From Lactobacillus amylovorus DSM 20531 (GTDB lineage Bacteria; Bacillota; Bacilli; Lactobacillales; Lactobacillaceae), in contig NZ_CP017706.1 in the NCBI RefSeq assembly GCF_002706375.1, positions 1,240,001-1,304,000 on the forward strand: a DNA stretch of 64,000 nt. The letters run 5' to 3'. Both the position numbers and the translations under genes were made by a program. Shown in pieces: positions 9,781 to 19,384 of this stretch (positions within the stretch are counted from its first letter, which is position 1; each line of letters begins with the position of its first letter). Under the pieces are notes generated by a model. The model ran no database searches, was not told the DNA's origin, and saw only the letters and a list, made by a program, of their open reading frames with translations.

Positions 9781-9855
9781 TTTGATTTGCTCCTTATGTA
9801 GTGCTTTACCAAACGAAAACTACTATATGGGATAAAATTTAATTTGTCAATATAG

Positions 9856-9900
9856 AAATCGAACTATGAAAGAAAATAAAAATAAAATAATTCGGATTTT
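9856..9900. promoter_or_regulatory. Candidate pair of inverted PurR boxes
   Basis: AAATCGAACTAT (9856-9867) and, on the other strand, AAAATCCGAATTAT (9887-9900) resemble the PurBox core with CGAA. They face each other about 19 nt apart in the guaC/purA intergenic region and abut the purA -35. The boxes are imperfect; the assignment is an inference. Confidence 0.5.
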
Positions 9901-9903
9901 GCA

Positions 9904-9932
9904 TTGACTAATAATTCACAAATTGCTAGACT
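9904..9932 (+). promoter_or_regulatory. Promoter of purA-purB
   Basis: TTGACT (9904-9909), 17-nt spacer, TAGACT (9927-9932), about 45 nt before the purA start. Confidence 0.65.
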
Positions 9933-9965
9933 AGCTTACGTAATATTTATAGAAATTTTTTATGA

Positions 9966-11267
<1,302 letters not shown>

Positions 11268-11270
11268 TTT

Positions 11271-12566
11271 ATGATTAATCGTTATACTCGTCCCGAAATG
11301 GGCAAAATTTGGACTGATGAAAATAGATACGCAGCTTGGCTTGAAGTAGAAATTGCTGCTACTAGAGCATGGGCTAAACAAGGCGAAGTGCCTAAGGAAG
11401 ATGCAGAAAAGATTGCTAAGAATGCATCATTTACTGCAGAACGTGTGGCAGAACTTGAGCAAGTAACGCACCACGACGTTGTTGCCTTTACTCGTACAGT
11501 TTCTGAAAGCCTTGGACCTGAAAAGAAGTGGGTTCACTTCGGTCTTACTTCTACTGACGTTGTTGATACTGCTCAAGGACTTTTACTTAAGCAAGCTGAC
11601 AACATTATCAGAAAAGATTTGCATGAATTAAAAGAGACCATTGCGGAAAAGGCTAGAAAATATAAGTACACTGTTGAAATGGGTCGTACTCACGGTGTGC
11701 AAGCTGAACCTACTACTTTTGGTTTGAAGCTCGCTCGCTGGTATGCCGAAATCAACCGTGATATTGAACGTTTCGAACACGCAGCCAAAGGGGTAGAATC
11801 AGGTAAAATTTCTGGTGCTGTTGGTACTTTTGCTAACGTTCCACCTGAGATCGAAACTAGTGTTATGAAGCAACTCGGTTTAACGCAACAACCAATCACC
11901 AGCCAAGTATTGCCACGTGATTTGCACGCAGAATACATCGCAATGCTTGCCTTGATCGCTACAAGTATTGAAAACTGGGCTACCGAAATTCGTGGTTTGC
12001 AAAGAAGCGAAATTCATGAAGTTGAAGAACACTTCCGTGCAGGTCAAAAGGGTTCTTCTGCAATGCCACACAAGCGTAACCCTATTGGCTCAGAAAATCT
12101 TTGTGGTATGGCCCGGGTAATGCGTGGTCATGTCGTTACAGCTTACGAAGACGTTGCCCTTTGGCACGAACGTGATATTTCTCACTCAAGTGCTGAACGT
12201 GTAATTTTGCCTGATACCACAATCGGTATCGACTACATGTTGCACCGCTTCAACCGTATTTTGAGCAACTTGGATGTCTTCCCAGAAACTATGCTCAAGA
12301 ACATGGATCGTACCTACGGTTTGATTTACTCACAACGTGTGCTTCTTAAGTTGATTGACGAAGCAGGACTTTCTCGTGAAAAGGCCTATGATATGGTTCA
12401 AAAGTTGACTGCTAAGTCATGGAACGAGCAAAAACAATTTAAACCTCTAGTAGAAAATAGCGAAATTATGAACTACCTTTCTAAAGAAGACGTTGATGAT
12501 GCCTTTGATTATCACTATCACTTGCGTCATGTGGACGAAATCTTCAAGAAGTGTGGTTTAGACTAA
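11271..12566 (+). CDS. purB: Adenylosuccinate lyase
   Basis: 431-residue member of the fumarase/aspartase superfamily. It releases fumarate from adenylosuccinate to give AMP and from SAICAR to give AICAR. The superfamily signature GSSAMPHKRNPI (near residue 262) is complete, the catalytic His of MGRTHGVQAEPTTFG is present and HFGLTSTDVVDTAQ matches the substrate loop. Only 3 bp separate it from purA, implying translational coupling, and a terminator follows 22 bp after the stop. Confidence 0.97.
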   Translation: MINRYTRPEMGKIWTDENRYAAWLEVEIAATRAWAKQGEVPKEDAEKIAKNASFTAERVAELEQVTHHDVVAFTRTVSESLGPEKKWVHFGLTSTDVVDTAQGLLLKQADNIIRKDLHELKETIAEKARKYKYTVEMGRTHGVQAEPTTFGLKLARWYAEINRDIERFEHAAKGVESGKISGAVGTFANVPPEIETSVMKQLGLTQQPITSQVLPRDLHAEYIAMLALIATSIENWATEIRGLQRSEIHEVEEHFRAGQKGSSAMPHKRNPIGSENLCGMARVMRGHVVTAYEDVALWHERDISHSSAERVILPDTTIGIDYMLHRFNRILSNLDVFPETMLKNMDRTYGLIYSQRVLLKLIDEAGLSREKAYDMVQKLTAKSWNEQKQFKPLVENSEIMNYLSKEDVDDAFDYHYHLRHVDEIFKKCGLD

Positions 12567-12587
12567 TTGATAAAATACCTAATAAAG

Positions 12588-12618
12588 AAGCGTTTGGAGA
12601 AATTTCAAGCGCTTTTTT
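12588..12618 (+). terminator. Terminator of purA-purB
   Basis: 9-bp stem AAGCGTTTG/CAAGCGCTT (one G-T pair), followed by T-run. Confidence 0.85.
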
Positions 12619-12651
12619 GGTACAATGGGAACATGTTAGAGGGAAAATATC

Positions 12652-13011
12652 ATGAAAAAATTTGGTTCATTTGTTGTTAGATTAATCGTATTGCTTGCTG
12701 GTATTGCCCTAGCGGGTTTTCTTGTTTGGCAGTTATTCACTGATGCCACTTTACTTGACGTTGACGTGCAAACTAAGGGACCGGTCATTGTTGTAATTTA
12801 TAGTTTGATCGCATTGATTTCATTAGGCGCCGGCGCTAGCTTTTTTACCGATAAAAATTTAGGTTCAACGATCTTTTTAGGATCAGTCTTAGCAGTAATT
12901 GCTTTAGTTTTGTGGGTTCAAAACCAAGATTTAGCTAATATCTATCGCTGGTACTTCATTTACGGCTTATTAGTCTCACTATTAAGTCCATTTTTTAGAA
13001 AAGAAGACTAA
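12652..13011 (+). CDS. Small membrane protein, four predicted helices
   Basis: 119 residues, start ATG preceded by AGAGGGAAAATATC. The chain has hydrophobic segments around residues 7-27, 43-61, 70-86 and 92-112 with short loops and a charged tail (RKED), giving a four-helix inner-membrane protein with both ends probably in the cytosol. No motif points to a function and I do not recognise the family. It has a promoter-sized gap after the purB terminator and its own terminator, so it is monocistronic. Confidence 0.75.
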   Translation: MKKFGSFVVRLIVLLAGIALAGFLVWQLFTDATLLDVDVQTKGPVIVVIYSLIALISLGAGASFFTDKNLGSTIFLGSVLAVIALVLWVQNQDLANIYRWYFIYGLLVSLLSPFFRKED

Positions 13012-13054
13012 AAAAACAAATTCCGAAAAAAATTCGCACCTTTTTTGCGTAATA

Positions 13055-13087
13055 AATAGTAGAGGGTAAAAACTCTACTATTTTTTT
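13055..13087 (+). terminator. Rho-independent terminator
   Basis: Stem AATAGTAGAG/CTCTACTATT with an 8-nt loop and T-run. Confidence 0.88.
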
Positions 13088-13103
13088 GGAATGAGGTTTT
13101 GAT

Positions 13104-13592
13104 ATGTTAAATGATGAATTATCAGCAGAGATGGTTGACCACTTAACTGCTGGAATTTTGAAGAAATACAATGAGCATTTATTATCTGCGGTACAGCGAG
13201 TATTTCCAGAACTCGATATAACAGAGGTGCAGTCACTTGATGATATGAATAGAAATGCTCTGGGAGAACGAGCAGTAGTTCACGCGATCGCACGGGACAA
13301 ACAACGCAATAAATATGGCCTGATCATCCAAGTTGGTTCACAACGTGATGGTGAAAACATTTTGGAAATTGCCAATGGCTATCAGGAAGAGATTATCTTT
13401 GGTGGATTAGGGGGATGCCCTGAAAATGAATTCAAGGCTTCATATGTGGTATTCTTCTGCCGCGAAGATCCATTTGGCAAAGGCAAGTTTCGCTATGAAT
13501 ATTTCGGTGGTGAGTACGATAAGCGAACTGGGAAAACTACATCGGCACCTAATGTAATTTTCTTTAATTTGGATAGCGAAGGAGAATTTTAA
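13104..13592 (+). CDS. Hypothetical protein, possible divergent Rpn/PD-(D/E)XK relative
   Basis: 162 residues. Two patches recall the Rpn/PDDEXK transposase-nuclease family: a VVFFCREDPFGKGKFRYEYF segment (key residues C, DPFGKG, Y, F) and a late VIFFNL strand; family members carry a DPFGKG-type loop and an IFLN-type strand there. The nuclease core itself, normally D followed by ExQ, is not clear: GLIIQVGSQ could be a worn version. No signal peptide or membrane helix. It has weak ribosome binding signal GAATGAGG and stands alone. It may be a domesticated remnant or an unrelated protein; I would not assign nuclease activity. Confidence 0.5.
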   Translation: MLNDELSAEMVDHLTAGILKKYNEHLLSAVQRVFPELDITEVQSLDDMNRNALGERAVVHAIARDKQRNKYGLIIQVGSQRDGENILEIANGYQEEIIFGGLGGCPENEFKASYVVFFCREDPFGKGKFRYEYFGGEYDKRTGKTTSAPNVIFFNLDSEGEF

Positions 13593-13839
13593 AAAATAGC
13601 TATGCATATGATTGAAAAACATAATTAAAGCAAAATGAGAATGAATATTGAGCTATCTGATGTATATATTCGAAATTAATTGCTTAAAATTAGTCATTAA
13701 AAATGTATATATCTGCGAAATAATGCGATTAAAAGGCGAAAACATCGCCTTTTTATTTTTTTAACAAAACAATGGACAAACCGAAAAAAAGGAATATAAT
13801 CTTTGGTAAATCAAGCGACTATTAGAAAATGGTGAGAAT

Positions 13840-14481
13840 ATGAATGGACAAATGGACGACCACATGAACAAGCAAGAGCTTAATCATTGGTTACATAGTC
13901 GTAAATGGAAGAAGATATTGTTAATTTCAGAATTCGTTTATGTAGTAATTCTGATGTTGACGCTAGTTTTCAACTTTTCCGTTTTCATGCATTTAATAGT
14001 ATTTCAAGGGATAGCAATTTTCATTTATTTATTAATCGGCTGGATCTTCGATAAAGGTGATTCAACTGTTCAGTTTAAAAAGCGTGATACATTATGGGAA
14101 ACGATCACTAGCATTCGTCTTAATCGTTTATTCTTTATCAGATTTTTTGAAATAGTTACGTTCTGGGTAAATGTTGCAGCAGACATTGCATTTGGACGTA
14201 AGCTCTGGGACGACATTTTGAATGCGCCTTTAAAAATTCAACACGCGACTGCACTTGAGAATGCGGCATTATATGGTGATTTTGCTTGTGTAATTTTGCT
14301 GGCAGTAGTTTTTATTGCTATCATTCTTGCAAGTAAAAAGGCGATGCGTATTTCCGCCATTTTAGCAATCATTTTCTTATTGACAGTTTTGCTTATTCAA
14401 CCAGAAATGATGAAAGCTTCTATTGTAGGAATTATCGGTAGTATCAGTGCAATCATGCTTTCTTACCAAGCTAAGCTGTAG
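13840..14481 (+). CDS. Integral membrane protein of unknown function
   Basis: 213 residues with a short hydrophilic, Asn/His/Lys-rich N-terminus, then about six hydrophobic helices (approximately residues 25-47, 52-70, 100-115, 145-167, 172-189 and 192-210). The ATG at 13840 is preceded by GGTGAGAAT; ATG codons at 13852 and 13864 are alternatives. No catalytic motif is seen. It is followed by a strong terminator and appears monocistronic. Function unknown. Confidence 0.7.
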   Translation: MNGQMDDHMNKQELNHWLHSRKWKKILLISEFVYVVILMLTLVFNFSVFMHLIVFQGIAIFIYLLIGWIFDKGDSTVQFKKRDTLWETITSIRLNRLFFIRFFEIVTFWVNVAADIAFGRKLWDDILNAPLKIQHATALENAALYGDFACVILLAVVFIAIILASKKAMRISAILAIIFLLTVLLIQPEMMKASIVGIIGSISAIMLSYQAKL

Positions 14482-14502
14482 CTAAAAATGAATAAAAAAT
14501 TA

Positions 14503-14531
14503 ACGGACTAGTTCAAGCTAGTCCGTTTTTG
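14503..14531 (+). terminator. Rho-independent terminator
   Basis: Perfect 9-bp stem ACGGACTAG/CTAGTCCGT and T-run. Confidence 0.9.
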
Positions 14532-14573
14532 TTATTATATAAGTTGCTAGTTTATTGATGAGGATTAAGAAGA

Positions 14574-15494
14574 ATGGTTACACAAAAACAACGTCGTCTT
14601 TGGGCATTCTTGGCTGCCTTAGCCTGCGTCATGTGGGGAATTTCAGGTTTATTTGCCAAGAGTTTATTCAATGTTAGTTCAGAAATTACGCCGATGTGGC
14701 TTTCACAAATCAGAATGGTCGTATCTGGCATTATCTTGTTGATTGTAGCAGGCTTTTTGAAGCAAAAACCAATTGCAACTATGAAAAATAAGCATGATGC
14801 CTGGGTAATTATTGCTTACGGTATTTTCGGTTTATTACCCGTGCAATTATTTTACTTTATCGTTGTGCAACAAGCTAACGCTTCAATCGCCACGATTTTG
14901 CAGTTCATCGGTCCATTTTTCGTAATGGGCTACTTAGCCTTTACGCACAAACAAGTAATGCGCCGGATCGATGTGATTGCAGCGATCTGTGCCTTTATCG
15001 GTGTTGTCTTGCTTGCAACGCACGGCCGTTTCAATCATTTCGCCATTACGCCAAGCGTTTTATTCTGGGGCTTGCTTTCAGCCGTTGGTGTAGCGACTAA
15101 CACCTTGATTCCAATCGGCGTTTTAAAACGCGTCTCAAGCTTAGTCGTTACAGGTTGGGGCCTTTTATCTGCAGGAATCTGCTTGATGATCGTTCACCCA
15201 CGGATGCCACATATTCCTAATACGCCACACGTTTGGCTTGATGTGGCAGCCGTAATTGTAATTGGTACTTTGATTCCGTTCCAGCTGATGACCAACTCAT
15301 TGCGTTTCATCAAGGCTTCTACGGCAAGTTTGCTTGATGCATTTGAACCATTCTCTGCCACAGTTGGTTCAGTTCTCTGCTTTGGCTTAGTAATGACGCC
15401 AATGGACTGGATTGGTTCAATCTTGGTTGTTGTAGCTGCAATGGCTTTGAATTTGACGCCAAAACAAAAGAAGAAAAATAAAGTTCATGAATGA
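14574..15494 (+). CDS. EamA/DMT-family transporter
   Basis: 306 residues with ten hydrophobic helices in two homologous halves, the layout of the drug/metabolite transporter (EamA) family. The opening ALACVMWGISGLFAKSLF and the mid-chain FWGLLSAVGVATNTL repeat mark the start of each EamA unit. A lysine-rich tail ends the protein. Family members export amino acids or other metabolites through the cytoplasmic membrane; the substrate here cannot be told. The start ATG follows GAGGATTAAGAAGA. It is flanked by terminators on both sides. Confidence 0.85.
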   Translation: MVTQKQRRLWAFLAALACVMWGISGLFAKSLFNVSSEITPMWLSQIRMVVSGIILLIVAGFLKQKPIATMKNKHDAWVIIAYGIFGLLPVQLFYFIVVQQANASIATILQFIGPFFVMGYLAFTHKQVMRRIDVIAAICAFIGVVLLATHGRFNHFAITPSVLFWGLLSAVGVATNTLIPIGVLKRVSSLVVTGWGLLSAGICLMIVHPRMPHIPNTPHVWLDVAAVIVIGTLIPFQLMTNSLRFIKASTASLLDAFEPFSATVGSVLCFGLVMTPMDWIGSILVVVAAMALNLTPKQKKKNKVHE

Positions 15495-15500
15495 AAATAA

Positions 15501-15535
15501 AGAAGAGAGGTTTATTCAACCTCTCTTCTTTTGTA
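15501..15535. terminator. Bidirectional terminator
   Basis: 13-bp stem AAGAAGAGAGGTT/AACCTCTCTTCTT between convergent genes. The stop of the minus-strand gene lies inside the hairpin. Confidence 0.88.
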
Positions 15536-15868
15536 AAAAATTAAATTAGTTAAACAGACAAGTAATGTAATAATGCCATAGACAATGAAGATGCTGGTGA
15601 TTAAGGCAAGAGAAGAAAATTCGATCCAAAAGAAGACGGAGATCGAAATTAAGATGGCTGCTAGGATAATAGTTACAATATTTAGTCTTTTAAATTGTAA
15701 AGTAATTCCTGAAGCAAAGGTGCAGGCGGTTGCAATAGATAGGCAGGCTAGGTTGATCATTGATGGGGCGTAAGATGATAGATCACGAAATTCTGAAACT
15801 AGTGAAAGGCCCAGAATTAAGGCGATCAGTATTAAAAAATGTCGTGCATAACTGTCTATTTTCTCCAT
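15512..15868 (-). CDS. Small membrane protein, four helices
   Basis: 118 residues on the minus strand with helices near 10-26, 34-54, 62-81 and 87-108 and a basic C-terminal YKRREVE tail. The start ATG has an upstream AGGAGT about 9 nt away. No known motif; function unknown. Its end overlaps the hairpin shared with the EamA transporter, so transcription of both genes stops at the same structure. Confidence 0.7.
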   Translation of the reverse strand: MEKIDSYARHFLILIALILGLSLVSEFRDLSSYAPSMINLACLSIATACTFASGITLQFKRLNIVTIILAAILISISVFFWIEFSSLALITSIFIVYGIITLLVCLTNLIFYKRREVE

Positions 15869-16094
15869 AGTTTTTATTCAACTCCTGTAATCAATGTTAC
15901 AAGCATATAAAAAAGTGAAAAATTTTTCAAGTTGAGCAAAGAAACATAAGCTCTTTCTTATCAAAATTACAAAATAAGACATTTTCAGTGATTTTGCTTA
16001 ATTTGATAGTATTACTTTTAAAACATAGTTGTAATATTTCTCAGGTAATATATAAAGCGTCGAAAGATAAAAAGCATTTAAGGAGAAATATCAA

Positions 16095-16580
16095 TTGAGT
16101 TTTAGACGTAATTTAGTTAAGTTTGCCGCAGTTTTATCAGTATTCTTTACAGGAATTTCATTTATTAATGTTCCTAATCAAACACAAACTGTGCACGCAG
16201 CAGAGCAAAGCACTACAGAAAAACGTGAAGCAGTTGCCGATCTTGCTAAAAAACAAGTTGGTAAGCGTTACGTTTACGGCGCTACCGGTCCATCCGCATT
16301 TGACTGCTCAGGCTTAACCCAATACGTTTACAAAAAAGCCGCTAACAAGACTTTACCTAGAACTACTTACACTCAAGTTAACAAGGGTAAGAGCGTTTCA
16401 ATGAAGAACCTTAAGAAGGGTGACTTGTTGTTCTGGGGCTCAACCTCATCTCCATACCACGTAGGTGTTTATGTTGGTGACAATAAGTATGTTCACGCTG
16501 CAACACCAGGTCAAGGTGTGGTTGAGCAAACTTTGAGTTCATACTTTTACCCATCAGCAGCTAAGCGTGTATTAAACTAA
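16095..16580 (+). CDS. Secreted NlpC/P60 peptidoglycan endopeptidase
   Basis: 161 residues from a TTG start at 16095, chosen because AAGGAG lies 9 nt upstream and the chain then begins with a textbook signal peptide (SFRRNLVKFAAVL then a hydrophobic core, cleavage probably after VHA-AEQ). The mature part is a bare NlpC/P60 domain: catalytic Cys in AFDCSGLTQYVY, His in SSPYHVGVYVGD, third polar residue in YVHAATPG. Such enzymes cut stem peptides in peptidoglycan and act outside the cell. There is no SH3 or LysM anchor, so this is a minimal form. A terminator follows. Confidence 0.9.
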   Translation: MSFRRNLVKFAAVLSVFFTGISFINVPNQTQTVHAAEQSTTEKREAVADLAKKQVGKRYVYGATGPSAFDCSGLTQYVYKKAANKTLPRTTYTQVNKGKSVSMKNLKKGDLLFWGSTSSPYHVGVYVGDNKYVHAATPGQGVVEQTLSSYFYPSAAKRVLN

Positions 16581-16603
16581 TTTGACAAAATAAGCCTAAA
16601 AGA

Positions 16604-16641
16604 AAATATCGATCGGAAATAATCCGGTCGATATTTTTGTT
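16604..16641 (+). terminator. Rho-independent terminator
   Basis: 13-bp stem AAATATCGATCGG/CCGGTCGATATTT and T-run. Confidence 0.85.
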
Positions 16642-16860
16642 TTATTTTTGTATTTTGATATCAATGTATATCCCCAGCATGATTAATAACCACCACACAA
16701 TTGTGAAAGGAATCCGTACTATTACTAAGGTGATGTAAGTACTCCAATCTAATATGAAAGGGAAGAATAAAAATATCCATGTAAGGACGATCAAGGTAAT
16801 CATTGCTAGCTTGCTATGATCGTAACAGCAATAAACACAATTAGGCTGATCATTGCTTAT
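16642..16860 (-). CDS. Possible small Cys-motif membrane protein with unclear start
   Basis: On the minus strand a frame from 16860 to the TAA at 16642 encodes a polar segment containing CVYCCYDHSK and then two hydrophobic helices (MITLIVLTWIFLFFPFIL and VIVRIPFTIVWWLLIMLGIY). The only ATG in this frame is at 16803, giving 53 residues and losing the cysteine part; an ATA at 16860 sits where a start would be expected. A correctly spaced AGAGG instead leads to an ATG in another frame that stops after 15 codons. It may be a real small gene with an unusual or mutated start, or a decaying gene. Confidence 0.4.
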   Translation of the reverse strand: MSNDQPNCVYCCYDHSKLAMITLIVLTWIFLFFPFILDWSTYITLVIVRIPFTIVWWLLIMLGIYIDIKIQK

Positions 16861-16909
16861 ACCTCTAAATAAAAAATACCATTAACAGTAGATGTTAATG
16901 GCATTCTGT

Positions 16910-17596
16910 TTATTCAGCTACTGTTTCTTTTTCGCTAATACGTTGCTTGTGCCAATCTAAAATCATGTTAACGATGGCATTTGCTACATTAGTGTTTTTA
17001 AGAAGTGGGCCGTGTGAGTATGAACCGATAAAGTTGCGGTAACGTAAACCTTCGACGTGGTCTTGTGGGTTGTTGCCATAGCCTTCGATCATGTTACCAA
17101 GGGGATGCAACTTGTCTTTGTTGTCGAAGTAAGTTTGACCTGAGTGGTTTTCAAAAGCCTTAACTTCGCCCCATTCGGTCATGTAACGAGTATCACCGAT
17201 CATTCTCTTGTCTGATTTGAAGACGGTGTGTAATGGCAAAATATCGAGTCCTGGGATGGTTACACCAGAGTTGGTCTTGTAGTAGCTACCCATAAGTTGG
17301 TAGCCACCGCAGATGCAGAGCATTGGCTTGTCACTGTTGATGTATTTTTCAAGCGTTTCTTTGTGTCTTGGCAAATCTTTAGCAACCACAGTTTGTTCGA
17401 AGTCTTGGCCACCACCGAAGAATACGAAGTCGTAGTCAAAAGCGTTGAAGTCGTCGCCAAGTGAGATATTATCAACTTGGGTGTCATAGCCTTCACGTTT
17501 GAGTAAGAAGCTAAGAATCTTAACATCGCCGGAATCGCCGTAGGTGTTCATCAAATCTTCGTAAAGATATGCAATTTTGATTAATTTGTCGCTCAT
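16910..17596 (-). CDS. gatD: Lipid II isoglutaminyl synthase glutaminase subunit GatD
   Basis: 228-residue CobB/CobQ-type glutamine amidotransferase. With the ligase MurT it amidates the D-Glu of lipid II at the inner face of the membrane. The nucleophile is in LCICGGYQLMG (about residue 95), the catalytic His in IGSYSHGPLL (about 190), and the N-terminal KIAYLYEDLMNTYGDSGDV matches the GatD opening. Length fits. MurT is normally adjacent, but no Mur-ligase gene lies on either side here: downstream is a doubtful small ORF and upstream a divergent ATPase. The partner must be elsewhere. Confidence 0.85.
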   Translation of the reverse strand: MSDKLIKIAYLYEDLMNTYGDSGDVKILSFLLKREGYDTQVDNISLGDDFNAFDYDFVFFGGGQDFEQTVVAKDLPRHKETLEKYINSDKPMLCICGGYQLMGSYYKTNSGVTIPGLDILPLHTVFKSDKRMIGDTRYMTEWGEVKAFENHSGQTYFDNKDKLHPLGNMIEGYGNNPQDHVEGLRYRNFIGSYSHGPLLKNTNVANAIVNMILDWHKQRISEKETVAE

Positions 17597-17810
17597 TTTA
17601 TCGTCCCTTAATTTGCTAGAAATTTATGTACTTAGTATAACGTAAATCAAGAAGATTTGGCGATAAAAGATCTTGAAATCATGTTTCAATTATAACTGAT
17701 AAAAATATGCTAAAAGTTTCAGATATAATCGAAACTTCTGTGGAAAATCTTTCGGATATAATATAATAAAGACAAATATAAGTATATTTGTACATTATGA
17801 GGAATAAAAA

Positions 17811-19091
17811 ATGAAAACAAGTCTATTAAAAGGAATTATTTATGGGCAACGGCAAATTATTAGAGAGGCTAAAATAATACCGCGTGAATACTCGTTTGAT
17901 CCGAATTTCAATTATGTCCTTGTAGGTTTAAGAAGAGCAGGAAAATCCACACTTCTTTATAAAGTAGCACAAGATTTAGTTAAAAATGGTGTTGATTGGG
18001 ATCAAATCATTTATGTAAATTTTGAAGATGAACGTCTATTAGATTTTACAGTAAATGATTTCAATGACATTGTACTTACGGCTAATGAAATAACACCTAA
18101 AAAACATTATTACTTTTTTGATGAAATTCAAAATATTGATGGTTGGGAATATTTTGCTCGACGAATGGCTGATGAAAAACAGTATGTTTATATAACCGGT
18201 AGTAATGCCAAGATGTTAAGTGGAGATATTCAAACTCATTTGGGAGGTCGCTACATGATTAAATATATTGCCCCATTCAATTTTAGAGAATATCTAACAG
18301 CTAAAAATATTCGTCATGATGAAGAGGCGCTGTATACCACTGCATTGAATGGCCAAATACGTGGTGCTATGAATGCTTATTTAAAAGATGGTGGTTTACC
18401 TGAGACTATTAATGCCATCGAAAAAAGAGATTACCTAAACAATATTTATAATAATGTGCTACTCAGGGATGTAGTTTACAAAAATGGTGTTCGTTCACCT
18501 GAAGTATTACGGAATTTAATAAAGAAATTATCTGAATCTGTAATGCAAGATGTTACATATAATCGTCTGGCAAAATTATTGACACAAATTGGCCATCGTG
18601 AAAACGAAAAGAAGGTAAGTCCCGAAACTATAATTGATTATCTTGACTATGCTAAAGAAGCCTATCTTATTTTTGATATTGAAAACTATGTTGCCAGATT
18701 TGCTGAGAGAAAAGCAAGCCCCAAATATTACTTTACTGATAATGGAATTTTGAATCTATTCTTGTTTGATAAAAATGCCACACTTCTAGAAAATGTTGTA
18801 GCTATTGTTCTTCATAATAAATATAAGGATGATGTTTACTTTCTTAAGTCGGCTAAGACAAAGATTGATATCGATTTTTATTTACCAGAACATAGCAAAG
18901 CAATTCAGGTAACATGGGAACTTTCAGAGACTGATAAAAAAAGAGAGATTAGCAATCTAGTTAAATTGCATCAAACTAATCCGGAGATAAAAGATTTGAT
19001 AATAGTCACAGCTGAAGATGAGGATGAAATTCAAGTAGGTGACTGTAAAATTCAAGTAATACCTGTATACAAATTTTTGCTGAAAAACTAA
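17811..19091 (+). CDS. AAA ATPase with C-terminal DUF4143 domain
   Basis: 426 residues. The N-terminal AAA_14 domain has Walker A GLRRAGKST (about residue 40), Walker B HYYFFDEIQNI (about 103) and sensor region YVYITGSNAKMLSG. The C-terminal DUF4143 part holds NIYNNVLLRDV and the nuclease-like tail FLKSAKTKIDIDFYLPE with an IQVTWELS strand (D, Q/V and charged residues reminiscent of PD-(D/E)XK folds). Such proteins are widespread, often mobile or accessory, and lack a settled role. The gene is more AT-rich than its neighbours, stands alone with its own promoter, and may be acquired. Confidence 0.88.
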   Translation: MKTSLLKGIIYGQRQIIREAKIIPREYSFDPNFNYVLVGLRRAGKSTLLYKVAQDLVKNGVDWDQIIYVNFEDERLLDFTVNDFNDIVLTANEITPKKHYYFFDEIQNIDGWEYFARRMADEKQYVYITGSNAKMLSGDIQTHLGGRYMIKYIAPFNFREYLTAKNIRHDEEALYTTALNGQIRGAMNAYLKDGGLPETINAIEKRDYLNNIYNNVLLRDVVYKNGVRSPEVLRNLIKKLSESVMQDVTYNRLAKLLTQIGHRENEKKVSPETIIDYLDYAKEAYLIFDIENYVARFAERKASPKYYFTDNGILNLFLFDKNATLLENVVAIVLHNKYKDDVYFLKSAKTKIDIDFYLPEHSKAIQVTWELSETDKKREISNLVKLHQTNPEIKDLIIVTAEDEDEIQVGDCKIQVIPVYKFLLKN

Positions 19092-19263
19092 ATTAAAATA
19101 TTTGATCATCATAATAGTGGTTGTGTCGCTAAGGGCTTAATAATATCTGCAGTTAATTCTTAGACAGAAAAAAGTCTAACTTTGTCAAAAATGATTAGTT
19201 GAAAAAGCCGACTTTATTAAAAGAATAAATAATACCCATGTGAGTCATGGTTTAATGTAATTG

Positions 19264-19368
19264 CTATACAAATAGGCGTTTAATAACTGGTAGCGCAATT
19301 CCAATCACGACCAAACCTCCATTGAAAAGGTAATTAATAAATTTTTTAAGAATAAAAGTTGATTTCAT
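19264..19368 (-). CDS. 34-residue hydrophobic peptide divergent from Rgg regulator (SHP-like candidate)
   Basis: Minus-strand ORF from ATG 19368 with AAAGGA placed 8 nt upstream. The peptide begins MKSTFILKKFINYLF, basic and hydrophobic, then has GGLVVIGIALPVIKRLFV. Only 16 bp separate its start from that of the Rgg-type gene on the other strand, and the two ribosome binding sites are opposite strands of the same GGAGTCC heptamer. Short hydrophobic peptides encoded divergently from rgg genes are known pheromones in streptococci; position and character fit, but the C-terminus (KRLFV) is more basic than known SHPs. A small membrane-active toxin-like peptide or chance ORF remain possible. Confidence 0.5.
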   Translation of the reverse strand: MKSTFILKKFINYLFNGGLVVIGIALPVIKRLFV

Positions 19369-19384
19369 AATCGGAGTCCTTTCT

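Noticed and set aside
19092..19263. Small RNA or toxin-antitoxin locus between the ATPase and the small peptide
   Set aside because: Only weak hairpins (for example CCATG-TGAGT-CATGG) and no convincing promoter-terminator pair were visible.
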